From assembly GCF_033898505.1 (NCBI RefSeq), contig NZ_JAXAFK010000002.1, positions 434,001 through 498,000 on the forward strand: a stretch of DNA of 64,000 nt, in the 5' to 3' direction. The notes below the pieces were generated by a model. It was given only the letters and a program-made list of their open reading frames with translations, was not told the origin of the DNA and did no database searches. The position numbers and the translations under genes are program-made. This document shows positions 26,215 to 33,594 of this stretch, piece after piece; the stretch's first letter is position 1, and the number at the start of each line of letters is the position of its first letter. Source of the stretch: Pectobacterium carotovorum. Lineage in GTDB: Bacteria; Pseudomonadota; Gammaproteobacteria; Enterobacterales; Enterobacteriaceae.

Positions 26215-27375
26215 ATGCAGAACACTAAGCACAGCAACGCCAACGCTACCACCGAGATTAAACGTACCGACACTACTCAATCAAAAATCAAAACGCTCGA
26301 TGACCTGAAGACGCACCTCAAGGATTCCAACGGGGAAAAGATCCCTAACTCTGTCTGGGGAACTGATATCAGCCGCACCGAGCTTGTAAACCAGCAAGAC
26401 GGCACAGGTCAAATTCTAAACGTTGGCTATACAGACCGCTCCGGCAATCCGCAACCTTTCGGTAATGACGTACACGACTACATTAAGGCGTTGGAAGAAT
26501 CACTAGATGCGACCTTTAATGATGGCGAGTTTGCTGATGCTATGCAAATCCACATCTTCCCGTCTGAGTTCCGACCATTCGCCAGCCAGCCGACCCCACT
26601 TAATGTACAACTGCTGGAAGATCGCACAGTGACCTTCAATCCGAACGGTAAACGTGACCGTTCCAACCTGCCTACAGCGAAAGCAATTGCTGGGTCTGCG
26701 GTAATGGTCGCCCCTGTACTGCATGGCGATGACAACACGCAAACAGGCATTCTGTGCTCGACTGCTACCACCGTGTCCGATTTCGATATGATGGGTGGGT
26801 GGACTGCTGGGTCTTTACGTCAAACTGTCGAAAACATGCAGATTCAATTCTGCCGTGTCATGGCGGGTAATGTCGCCAAGGTACTAGCAAAGACACCTGA
26901 CCTTGTAACGTTAGAGTGTGATGCTCTGAGCACCAAACCAAAAGATGCTGCTGAAGATCTGCTTGATTATCTGGCTATTCACCTTCCGGTTCACTTAGGG
27001 GCAACACTCGACGCTTACGCCTTGATGGTGCCTGAGAAGCTAGAGGCCGTACTAGAGCGTGCAGCCCAACGAGCAGGCCATGAAGACGCAAGCGAGTTAT
27101 TCGGATGTACCATTATGGGATACCTTGGTGAAGACACTGGTGTTTACTTGCTGCCGAAAGGGTTTGCGATGCTGTCATTTCGCTCTACCAAGCAAGGCGA
27201 TACCGTCAAGATTATGGTCACACGCCAACCTAGCCGCGCTGGTTACGCTGTAGAGTTGATTGCTGTCATTGATGTGATGGCGACTGGCACCGTTAAGGTG
27301 AAGCAAGGCGAGTTCAACGTAGAGGCGACCGCTGAGTTTCCTGTGGTACACCGCCTGACATTCAAAAAAGCATAA
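26215..27375 (+). CDS. DUF2303-like phage protein (YfdQ type)
   Basis: A 386-residue protein that reads like the DUF2303 / YfdQ family found in lambdoid prophages and related islands. The N-terminal ~40 residues are polar and low-complexity. The middle contains LRQTVENMQIQFCRVMAGNVAKVL and the C-terminus MLSFRSTKQGDTVKIMVTRQPSRAGYAVELIAVIDV. The function of the family is not known. ATG 26215 has AGGAGAACC upstream. The gene is the last large one in the element and is followed by a terminator-like hairpin at 27386-27411. Family assignment is by recollection and should be checked by profile search. Confidence 0.68.
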   Translation: MQNTKHSNANATTEIKRTDTTQSKIKTLDDLKTHLKDSNGEKIPNSVWGTDISRTELVNQQDGTGQILNVGYTDRSGNPQPFGNDVHDYIKALEESLDATFNDGEFADAMQIHIFPSEFRPFASQPTPLNVQLLEDRTVTFNPNGKRDRSNLPTAKAIAGSAVMVAPVLHGDDNTQTGILCSTATTVSDFDMMGGWTAGSLRQTVENMQIQFCRVMAGNVAKVLAKTPDLVTLECDALSTKPKDAAEDLLDYLAIHLPVHLGATLDAYALMVPEKLEAVLERAAQRAGHEDASELFGCTIMGYLGEDTGVYLLPKGFAMLSFRSTKQGDTVKIMVTRQPSRAGYAVELIAVIDVMATGTVKVKQGEFNVEATAEFPVVHRLTFKKA

Positions 27376-27385
27376 CATCCACAAG

Positions 27386-27411
27386 AACCCTTGGGTCAAT
27401 ACCCTTGGGTT
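27386..27411 (+). terminator. Terminator behind the DUF2303-like gene
   Basis: AACCC-TT-GGGT-CAAT-ACCC-TT-GGGTT forms a symmetric hairpin with a TT/TT internal loop, followed by TATTATAT. It lies 10 bases after the stop codon. Confidence 0.6.
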
Positions 27412-27455
27412 TATTATATGTTATGATATAACATCATAAATACAAGGGGGCCATT

Positions 27456-27596
27456 ATGCCAACTATCCTACGAGACCTAGCGCCTCTGATGGTCAAACTA
27501 ATAGTTACCTGCCTGCTGGCCTATCTGACGCTATCAGGGCACCTTAACGGCGGCCTGCTGGCACCAATCATAGAGGCTGTGGGTCGGGCTTACTGA
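27456..27596 (+). CDS. 46-residue single-helix membrane peptide
   Basis: ATG 27456 follows AAGGGGG at good spacing and runs 46 codons to TGA 27594-27596. The product has one strongly hydrophobic segment (residues ~8-27, LAPLMVKLIVTCLLAYLTLS) and a short polar tail ending VGRAY. A small palindrome (ATGTTAT / ATAACAT) lies just upstream at about 27417-27435, after the terminator of the previous gene, so it may have its own promoter. No family was recognised. Confidence 0.5.
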   Translation: MPTILRDLAPLMVKLIVTCLLAYLTLSGHLNGGLLAPIIEAVGRAY

Positions 27597-28128
27597 ATGC
27601 CATAAACGGCTACGCTCCGGCTGACCTGAAGTGGCCTTTGAGAAAAATATCACAAAAATCTGAGAGGGTATGTAATAGCTCTTTGTCGGACAATTACCCC
27701 CGTGGGTCGTCAATAAGTTGCCCAAGACGGAGGTGGTTTGTCCCTGTAATCGAAACATTGGCTTGCCTTTGGTTCTATTCCTGAATCGGAATCTAACAAT
27801 GATATTGACTAGAGATCACTCAATGTGTAACCATAACTGTAACCTTCGGTTTCATCGTTTCTTTAAGAAACAAATGGTTAGATGTTGATTGTCTTCGGTG
27901 CTTCGATTCCCTTCACTCGCTCCAAGCTCTCTTCTCTCATCGTCAACCCAAGTCCCAAAAATCCAATAATGACAAGGCCTTGTGCTGCTTTTTAGTTGCT
28001 TAGGGAATAACCCGATTATCGAAATATATACATCAGAGTGTATAGAATGTGCGTATAAAGTAATCCCCCGAAAAAAACAGAGCATTCATAAGTAGAATTT
28101 TCTCGCAATCTGAATACAAGAGATTATT
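27597..28128. other. Right end of the element and flanking intergenic DNA
   Basis: 532 bases with no convincing gene, containing the right attachment repeat at 27902-27924. Left of it is element DNA, including IR-like CCTCTCAG/CTGAGAGG-type pieces near 27650 that are not clearly structured. Right of it is host DNA leading to the NTF2-like gene. No second integrase, excisionase or tRNA is present. Confidence 0.5.
27902..27924 (+). repeat. Right attachment site (attR)
   Basis: An exact 23-bp copy of the tRNA-Gly 3' end (21606-21628), including the terminal CCA, followed by host sequence AGCTCTC. It marks the right boundary of the element. Confidence 0.93.
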
Positions 28129-28599
28129 ATGAATAATATCTCTATTATCATAGGGTTGTGCGTTATTTCTATTGGGTTTTACGCCATTTTACTGAGGCCA
28201 ATGCTTATGAAACCACATCCGATACGCGAAATTATTGAGGCCTGTGATAAAGCAATCTCTGAGCGAAACCTTGATGCCCTGATGGATTATTACGCCGAGG
28301 ATGCCGCACTTGTTATCAAGCCAGGCATGGTTGCGAGAGGCAAAGACGATATAAGAAAAGCATTTGTCGCTATTGCCGATTATTTTAAAAATCAGCTTAT
28401 TGTTGAACAAGGAAATATGCAGGTCATTGAGGGGGGCGGAGACGCTTTAGTCATCATGGAAACCGTTCTGCATTATCCAGATGAGCAGGGCAGTATTGTT
28501 ACAACGACCCGGCGAGCAACCTATGTGTTCAGGAAAGACGCTAATGGGAACTGGCTTTGCACAATTGATAATTCCTATGGAACAACGCTGCTTGACTGA
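28129..28599 (+). CDS. Membrane-anchored NTF2-like (SnoaL/DUF4440-type) protein
   Basis: A 156-residue protein with a hydrophobic N-terminal helix (residues ~4-24, an uncleaved anchor by appearance) and an NTF2-like domain from about residue 33 (EIIEACDKAISERNLDALMDYYAEDAALVIKPGMVARGKDDIRKAF). This is the SnoaL/ketosteroid-isomerase-like fold. The C-terminal strands RRATYVFRKDANGNWLCTIDNSYG complete it. The fold is used for many enzymes and binding proteins and no specific substrate can be read. It is the first gene outside the element, and ATG 28129 is preceded by an A/G-rich stretch. Confidence 0.75.
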   Translation: MNNISIIIGLCVISIGFYAILLRPMLMKPHPIREIIEACDKAISERNLDALMDYYAEDAALVIKPGMVARGKDDIRKAFVAIADYFKNQLIVEQGNMQVIEGGGDALVIMETVLHYPDEQGSIVTTTRRATYVFRKDANGNWLCTIDNSYGTTLLD

Positions 28600-28689
28600 T
28601 TCTGTTTAGCCAAGGCTGGCGCGCCTTTATTCTTCCTCGGTAGCTTTTCCATGATTGAATTTGAGGTCAGCGAGTGACCTCAATTCCTG

Positions 28690-29757
28690 TCATTTACCCG
28701 GTTTCACCACGGTTGTTGTCCAGCTAGGTAAATCCCAGGTGCCGCCAAGTTGGATCATGCGGCATGAACCTGTGGTCGATACACTGCTTTGCTGGAATGC
28801 TTTGCCATCCCATGTCCAGGCGTCATAGCTCATGCAGTCCGCGAGTCCGCGCCCCTTATGCACAGAGGTAATTTCACCGTCCTCGTAATCTGTGCCATCT
28901 GTCGTCACGAGCTGCGGCTGAGTCTGCATGGCGTTATCGATGACCCAGTAGGCGTAGCCTTCGTTATACGCCGCGCGCCAGCAAAGGGTACTGAGCAGGG
29001 ACAGGGTGTCATTCAGTGGCGTGATCTCAATGGGTTCCGCTTGTTGGCCATCTTGCGGCTGCAATCTATCGCAGTCGCCATCTAGTGTTTTAAGCAGTTT
29101 TTTCTGGATAGCCGACTGTTCTGCATCCGTCAGACTCCGTGATGGCTCCTGCTTAGTGACTGCTGCGTAGATGACGGGAGCTGTTACGGAAGGTAACGTA
29201 CTGCTTTTATTCCCTTTTTTGGTGATGGCGTCGGTTGTGCCGATGCGACCTTGTTTCTCATCCATCTTTAACAGTACCGCGTAAGCACCAGCCCCAGACA
29301 GTTCGGAAACGACGCCATTGTGACGAAAAGCCACTTTTCCGCTTCCTTCCAGGGCCTGTAATACGACGGCAATTTGCTTCTCATTTAGCTGCCAGAGATT
29401 GTCTCCGGTTGAAGTGAGCAGGCCTTTATCCACGCCGTCAACGGTTAGCGTGAGTGTGGTGCCTTTAGGTATCGCTTGGTATACCTCCGCGAGCATGAGG
29501 TCGGCCGTTATTGGCGTATTTTGCCCCGCATGACGCGTGAGAAGCAGTGAGACACCGGGAATATCCTTCTCTTCTCCCGCGTACTGCTCTTCTGACGAGT
29601 AACCGGCAGCCCGGCACGTCAGCGTATTATCACAGACCACTTCCCAGTCTTTATGAGAGAAAGTGCTATCGGCAAGTGTTGTAGCCAACGCCAAAGTAGG
29701 GATACCCGCGATAAGAGCAGCGAGCACAGTGAGGCGGGGAGGGAGAGAAAAAGTCAT
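28690..29757 (-). CDS. DUF1176-family periplasmic protein
   Basis: A 355-residue secreted protein with a signal peptide (residues 1-25, cleavage after ALA in PTLALA). The mature part begins TTLADSTFSHKDWEVVCDNTLTCRAAGYS, the DUF1176 N-terminus, with a Cys pair (VCDNTLTC) and later a CWRAAYNEGYAYWVID block (about residue 258) and GRGLADCMSYDAWTWDG near residue 310. The biological role of the family is unknown. ATG 29757 lies next to a purine-rich GATGGAAA. It is divergent from lpxP across 376 bases. Confidence 0.8.
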   Translation of the reverse strand: MTFSLPPRLTVLAALIAGIPTLALATTLADSTFSHKDWEVVCDNTLTCRAAGYSSEEQYAGEEKDIPGVSLLLTRHAGQNTPITADLMLAEVYQAIPKGTTLTLTVDGVDKGLLTSTGDNLWQLNEKQIAVVLQALEGSGKVAFRHNGVVSELSGAGAYAVLLKMDEKQGRIGTTDAITKKGNKSSTLPSVTAPVIYAAVTKQEPSRSLTDAEQSAIQKKLLKTLDGDCDRLQPQDGQQAEPIEITPLNDTLSLLSTLCWRAAYNEGYAYWVIDNAMQTQPQLVTTDGTDYEDGEITSVHKGRGLADCMSYDAWTWDGKAFQQSSVSTTGSCRMIQLGGTWDLPSWTTTVVKPGK

Positions 29758-30133
29758 TTTCCATCAAGTCCTTGATTATATTGTTACTTGTCATCGTCCT
29801 GTTCTTCGAGTCAGGACGTTAAGCGCTTTTTTGACATATGCCAAGATGTTAGCGCTAGACTACGTGATATTGCGAATATTTCTTGTCCGACCACTCCTTT
29901 ATTAAGAGCGAATCGGGTATGATGCCGCTGCCGTCAACTGCTCATCGATTGCTCAACATCCCCTCTGTGTTATCAGCATGTTTATCCTGCTTTTTAACCT
30001 CATGCGTGATAACGGTCAGAAGCAGTTTTCCACACAGATAAAACGATTCCTATAAATAAGTGTCATGATAGATGTAGCGCGATAAGAACGACTCTTTATG
30101 CGGTACGCTGTTAATCACTTAAAGACGAGTATC
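29758..30133. other. Divergent intergenic region before lpxP
   Basis: 376 bases between divergent genes with no credible ORF. TTGACA at about 29831 is followed 17 bases later by a weak GCTAGA and could be a -35/-10 pair. A near-inverted repeat TTATCAGCATG / CATGCGTGATAA lies around 29970-30010. No known regulatory motif was recognised with confidence. Confidence 0.4.
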
Positions 30134-31057
30134 ATGAAAATTAAGCAAACATTTACCAGGGCATTACTCCATCCGCGCTATTGGACGACTTGGTTCGGCC
30201 TTGGCGTGCTGTTTTTATTAGTTCAACTTCCTTACCCGCTGCTGATGAAAATCGGGAGCAGTGCGGGTCGCCTGTCCCGCGTTTTTCTTAAACGCCGGGT
30301 GTCGATTGCCAGACGCAACCTTGAATTGTGCTTCCCTACGATCTCTGACGACGAAAGAGAAGCGATGATCGACAACAACTTTGCTTCGCTCGGCATGGCA
30401 TTGGTCGAAACCGGCATGGCCTGGTTCTGGTCCGATCGTCGCGTGCGTCATTGGTTTGATGTTTCGGGACTGGAACATTTACAGCACGCTACCGCAAAAG
30501 GTCAGGGCGTGATGGTGATTGGTATTCACTTCATGTCGCTGGAGTTGGGCGGCAGGGCGATGGGGCTATGTCGACCGATGATGGCGATGTACCGCCCGCA
30601 CAATAATAAAGCGATGGAGATGGTACAAACCTGGGGGCGTTCTCGTTCGAACAAGGCGATGATCGACCGTAAAGATCTGCGTGGCATGGTGCAGGCGTTG
30701 AAACGCGGCGAAGCGGTATGGTTCGCTCCCGATCAGGACTACGGTCCTAAAGGTAGCGTTTTTGCCCCGTTCTTTGCGGTGAAAAATGCGGCGACGACCA
30801 GCGGCACGTACACGATCAGCCGTCTGGCAAAACCGGCGATGATGACGACGGTACTGATTCGCAAGCCCGATGCCTCTGGTTATCAACTGGTGATTCAGCC
30901 CGAATTACAGGATTACCCTTATCACGATGAACAGGCTGCGGCGTGTTATATGAATAAGGTGATTGAGAAAGAAATCATGCGTGCGCCTGAGCAGTATCTC
31001 TGGCTGCACCGCCGCTTTAAAACGCGCCCGGCAGGGGAGGTATCGCTCTACGCCTGA
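30134..31057 (+). CDS. lpxP: Lipid A palmitoleoyl/lauroyl acyltransferase, LpxP-like
   Basis: A 307-residue inner-membrane acyltransferase (E. coli LpxP has 306) that adds a secondary acyl chain to Kdo2-lipid IVA. ATG 30134 gives the family N-terminus with LLHPRYWTTWFGLGVL; the upstream frame from 30098 is not conserved. The catalytic H-x4-E/D motif is H132FMSLE137, and other family blocks are GMALVETGMAWFW, WFAPDQDYGPKGSVFAPFFAV and APEQYLWLHRRFKTRP. Wording across the protein is closer to E. coli LpxP (cold-induced C16:1 transferase) than to LpxL, by recollection, so the symbol is probable rather than certain. Confidence 0.87.
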   Translation: MKIKQTFTRALLHPRYWTTWFGLGVLFLLVQLPYPLLMKIGSSAGRLSRVFLKRRVSIARRNLELCFPTISDDEREAMIDNNFASLGMALVETGMAWFWSDRRVRHWFDVSGLEHLQHATAKGQGVMVIGIHFMSLELGGRAMGLCRPMMAMYRPHNNKAMEMVQTWGRSRSNKAMIDRKDLRGMVQALKRGEAVWFAPDQDYGPKGSVFAPFFAVKNAATTSGTYTISRLAKPAMMTTVLIRKPDASGYQLVIQPELQDYPYHDEQAAACYMNKVIEKEIMRAPEQYLWLHRRFKTRPAGEVSLYA

Positions 31058-31136
31058 TGGCATAAAGCACGTGTGATATCGGATGGCGCTTCTGCGCCAT
31101 CACGGTATGGTGAGCAGAATCCGTCACGCATCGTGT

Positions 31137-31171
31137 AAAACAAAAATGGCCGCCCGGATGGCAGCCATTTT
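31137..31171 (-). terminator. Intrinsic terminator of the small-peptide transcript
   Basis: On the minus strand AAAATGGC (31171-31164) and GCCATTTT (31150-31143) form the stem and the strand continues TGTTTT, giving a T-rich tail. It lies 27 bases after the stop of the AzuC-like ORF. On the plus strand the stem could also slow lpxP transcription but has a poorer T-run. Confidence 0.72.
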
Positions 31172-31197
31172 ATGGTGGTTAACGTACTTAAGTACGA

Positions 31198-31284
31198 TTA
31201 ACGGAAGATAGCGTGGGGGTTAACACCGCGATAGGTTTTGCCCAACGCTTTTAATATTTGATTGATTTTGCGGACAACGCGCAT
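31198..31284 (-). CDS. AzuC-like 28-residue small protein
   Basis: ATG 31284 to TAA ends at 31198: 28 codons, the same length as E. coli AzuC. The C-terminal half KTYRGVNPHAIFR parallels the AzuC ending KTFKDVPPGNMFR position for position, and the N-terminal half is a basic amphipathic helix (VVRKINQILKALG). GGGGAT precedes the ATG at normal spacing. It is the second of two small ORFs in one predicted transcript. In E. coli AzuCR is a dual-function RNA whose peptide acts on GlpD and carbon metabolism and is CRP-controlled. Homology rests on my memory of the AzuC sequence. Confidence 0.72.
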   Translation of the reverse strand: MRVVRKINQILKALGKTYRGVNPHAIFR

Positions 31285-31311
31285 CTTTTTATCCCCACGA
31301 TTCTTAAATAA

Positions 31312-31383
31312 TTATTGGTTGAAAGTACCAAAGTTGATGTTGATGTTTTCAAACATAGCGATGATTTTGTTCAGCAGTTTCAT
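31312..31383 (-). CDS. 23-residue amphipathic peptide upstream of the AzuC-like ORF
   Basis: ATG 31383 has GAGGAA seven bases upstream and runs 23 codons to TAA at 31314-31312 (an ATG two codons earlier at 31389 is too close to the ribosome-binding site). The product begins MKLLNKIIAMFENIN, which aligns with the AzuC N-terminus (MKL, K-I, M-F, N spaced alike with one gap), then diverges. It is too short for a transmembrane protein but suits a membrane-surface helix. It lies 27 bases before the AzuC-like ATG, on the same predicted CRP-linked transcript. It may be a duplicated AzuC relative. Confidence 0.62.
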   Translation of the reverse strand: MKLLNKIIAMFENININFGTFNQ

Positions 31384-31438
31384 GGTCATTTCCTCATTGT
31401 TAGTTGATTGTTTTTCTGTGATGCTGTTCACGTTTTTA

Positions 31439-31467
31439 AGAATACTCGCACTGATACGGGTGGTCAA
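31439..31467 (-). promoter_or_regulatory. Sigma-70 promoter of the small-peptide transcript
   Basis: On the minus strand TTGACC (31467-31462), a 17-base spacer and TATTCT (31444-31439) form a good sigma-70 promoter. Transcription would start near 31432, about 49 bases before the first small ORF. Confidence 0.7.
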
Positions 31468-31473
31468 CTTTTT

Positions 31474-31489
31474 TGTGATGAGAATCACA
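31474..31489. promoter_or_regulatory. CRP-binding site
   Basis: TGTGA-TGAGAA-TCACA is a perfect CRP core (TGTGA-N6-TCACA) embedded in a longer A/T-flanked palindrome. Its centre at 31481.5 lies about 50 bases upstream of the predicted start on the minus strand, directly behind the -35 box. The sign of control cannot be told from sequence. Confidence 0.78.
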
Positions 31490-31958
31490 AAAAAATGAAC
31501 GATCAGTTTGTGAAGAGTAAACCGCTGTTTTGATTTCTGTCTAAAAACCTTTTCTGCTTTTTCTTCATACTGACGCGTTTTCAGCGAGTTACCTGATTGA
31601 ACGTTACCTGTACTGGCTGAAGGCGTCCTTATCGGACAGATTAAGTGAGATAGGTAAATTGTCTCGATTAGCAGTTGAAATACGCGCGGGTGAAGCGGGA
31701 TAATCGTGCGCTTCACATTGCCAGATACCGTTTTATCCAGCTCGTTTTAGTACAGCCTGTTTTGATATAGCAATGTTTTTATACGGTAATGTCTTGATAC
31801 GACAACGTTTTCCGGTTTTGCACTCAGCGAGTTAATCGTTTGCGTGCGGAGCTATACGGTTCATGATGTGCCAGTGATGCTGGCACGCTTGCGGAGCAAG
31901 GCCGCGGGAACCGGTCAAATTGATCTTAAATAATAATGGCATTTCAGGGGATACCACC
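31490..31958. other. Intergenic region between the small-peptide promoter and ghxP
   Basis: 469 bases with no credible gene. It holds the candidate PurR operator at 31830-31845 and a weaker PurR-like sequence ACGACAACGTTTTCCG at 31799-31814. A small hairpin TGCCAGTGATGCTGGCA lies near 31870. Frames in this stretch lack ribosome-binding sites. Confidence 0.5.
31830..31845. promoter_or_regulatory. Candidate PurR operator upstream of ghxP
   Basis: AGTTAATCGTTTGCGT matches the PurR consensus ACGCAAACGTTTGCGT at 12 of 16 positions, with a perfect right half-site. It lies 114 bases upstream of the ghxP start. PurR control of purine permeases is established in E. coli; its role here is inference. 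Confidence 0.45.
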
Positions 31959-33314
31959 ATGTCAAACACCACCCGTCAGGCAGGCTCGCAGGGCACGCTT
32001 GATGCTTTTTTCAAAATTACACAGCGCGGCAGTAATGTGCGTCAGGAAGTGTTAGCTGGCCTGACGACGTTTCTGGCGATGGTTTACTCGGTGATTGTGG
32101 TGCCGAGCATGCTGGGCAAGGCCGGCTTCCCACCTGCGGCCGTGTTTGTTGCGACCTGTCTGGTTGCCGGGCTGGGGTCGCTGCTGATGGGATTGTGGGC
32201 TAATCTGCCAATGGCGATTGGCTGTGCGATTTCACTGACGGCGTTCACCGCGTTCAGTCTGGTGCTGGGGCAACAAATCAGTATTCCTGTCGCGCTGGGT
32301 GCGATCTTCCTGATGGGCGTGCTGTTTACCATCATTTCCGTCACCGGCATCCGCTCCTGGATCTTGCGCAACCTGCCGATGGGCGTCGCGCACGGAACGG
32401 GGATTGGTATTGGCCTGTTCCTGCTGATTATTGCCGCTAACGGTGTGGGGCTGGTGGTAAAAAACCCGATTGATGGCTTGCCAGTCGCACTGGGCAATTT
32501 CACTTCTTTCCCCGTCGTTATGTCCCTGCTGGGGCTGGCGGCGACCATCGGTTTAGAAAAACGTCGCGTACCGGGCGGTATCCTGCTGGTTATCATCGCG
32601 ATCTCTATTCTGGGGCTGATTTTTGACCCAAATGTAAAATTCTCTGGCTTCTTTGCGTTGCCGAGCCTGACGGCGGCTGACGGTTCGTCGCTGATCTTCA
32701 GTCTGGATATCATGGGTGCATTGCAGCCGATGGTTCTGCCGAGCGTGCTGGCGCTGGTGATGACTGCCGTGTTCGATGCTACCGGTACTATCCGTGCCGT
32801 AGCCGGACAGGCGAACCTGCTGGATAAAGACGGGCAAATCATCAACGGTGGTAAAGCGCTGACCGCAGACTCCGTGAGCAGCATTTTCTCCAGCCTGGTC
32901 GGGACGTCACCTGCGGCGGTTTACATTGAATCTGCGGCGGGTACGGCAGCCGGTGGTAAAACGGGCTTAACGGCAACCGTAGTGGGTGTGCTGTTCCTGC
33001 TGCTGCTGTTTGTCTCTCCATTGGCGTATCTGGTGCCTGGCTATGCCACAGCACCTGCGCTGATGTACGTTGGCCTGCTGATGCTGGGTAACGTATCCAA
33101 ACTGAACTTTGATGATTTCGTCGATGCGATGTCCGGTCTGGTATGTGCCGTATTCATCGTACTGACCTGTAACATCGTGACCGGCATCATGCTGGGCTTT
33201 GGCGCGCTGGTATTAGGCCGCATCTGTGCTGGTGAATGGCGTAAGCTGAACATCGGCACCGTCATTATCGCTGTCGCGCTGGTGGTGTTTTACGCTGGCG
33301 GTTGGGCGCTGTAA
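31959..33314 (+). CDS. ghxP: Guanine/hypoxanthine permease GhxP (YjcD)
   Basis: A 451-residue proton-coupled purine permease of the NCS2/AzgA-like family (E. coli YjcD has 449). Signature blocks are [32 protein letters not shown] (about residues 16-47), [14 protein letters not shown] (about 83-96), [23 protein letters not shown] and [25 protein letters not shown] (about 320-344), the last two lining the substrate site in this family. ATG 31959 has CAGGGG upstream. It has about 12-14 membrane helices. It is followed by yjcE after 280 bases, as in E. coli, and closed by its own terminator. Confidence 0.93.
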   Translation: MSNTTRQAGSQGTLDAFFKITQRGSNVRQEVLAGLTTFLAMVYSVIVVPSMLGKAGFPPAAVFVATCLVAGLGSLLMGLWANLPMAIGCAISLTAFTAFSLVLGQQISIPVALGAIFLMGVLFTIISVTGIRSWILRNLPMGVAHGTGIGIGLFLLIIAANGVGLVVKNPIDGLPVALGNFTSFPVVMSLLGLAATIGLEKRRVPGGILLVIIAISILGLIFDPNVKFSGFFALPSLTAADGSSLIFSLDIMGALQPMVLPSVLALVMTAVFDATGTIRAVAGQANLLDKDGQIINGGKALTADSVSSIFSSLVGTSPAAVYIESAAGTAAGGKTGLTATVVGVLFLLLLFVSPLAYLVPGYATAPALMYVGLLMLGNVSKLNFDDFVDAMSGLVCAVFIVLTCNIVTGIMLGFGALVLGRICAGEWRKLNIGTVIIAVALVVFYAGGWAL

Positions 33315-33324
33315 CCCCTTCCAG

Positions 33325-33354
33325 CAGACCTTCTGGCGCCGTCCAGAAGGTCTG
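33325..33354 (+). terminator. Terminator behind ghxP
   Basis: The perfect 12-bp stem CAGACCTTCTGG / CCAGAAGGTCTG with loop CGCCGT is followed by the T-rich TTATTCTTCGTCTTTC. It lies 10 bases past the ghxP stop. Confidence 0.85.
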
Positions 33355-33594
33355 TTATTCTTCGTCTTTCCTTCCTCTTTCCCTTCTTTATCGTTTCTCA
33401 CGCCAAACGTGATTTTATGTGCCCTTTTATTGGCTTTGGGTTGATGTTACTTGTGTGATAATCAGTAAAGTAATTACTTTTCCTCTCCACCCAGAAATCC
33501 ATTTTCATACCGAGCTAAATGCGTTAAATATGGAAGGGCAGTTTGCTCGCTAACAGGCAGAATTTTTTGATTTAGGAGTACGTCTAAGGAAAGC

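Larger units (their letters stand above)
21629..27924. mobile_element. 6.3-kb integrative element in tRNA-Gly(CCC)
   Basis: Defined by the 23-bp direct repeat at 21606-21628 and 27902-27924 and by a tyrosine integrase directly beside the tRNA. Cargo in order: integrase, ~1 kb with no convincing gene, a KilA-N protein, a 96-residue membrane protein, a 144-residue unknown, a 386-residue DUF2303-like protein and a 46-residue hydrophobic peptide. All are on the plus strand. No capsid, tail, terminase, conjugation or resistance gene is visible. Size and content suggest a phage satellite or a defective prophage remnant rather than a full prophage; this classification is inference. Confidence 0.88.

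Noticed and set aside
31312..31716. 134-codon minus-strand frame
   Set aside because: Its first ~110 codons cover the promoter and CRP site and show no gene-like features; only the last 23 codons, with a good ribosome-binding site, are kept.
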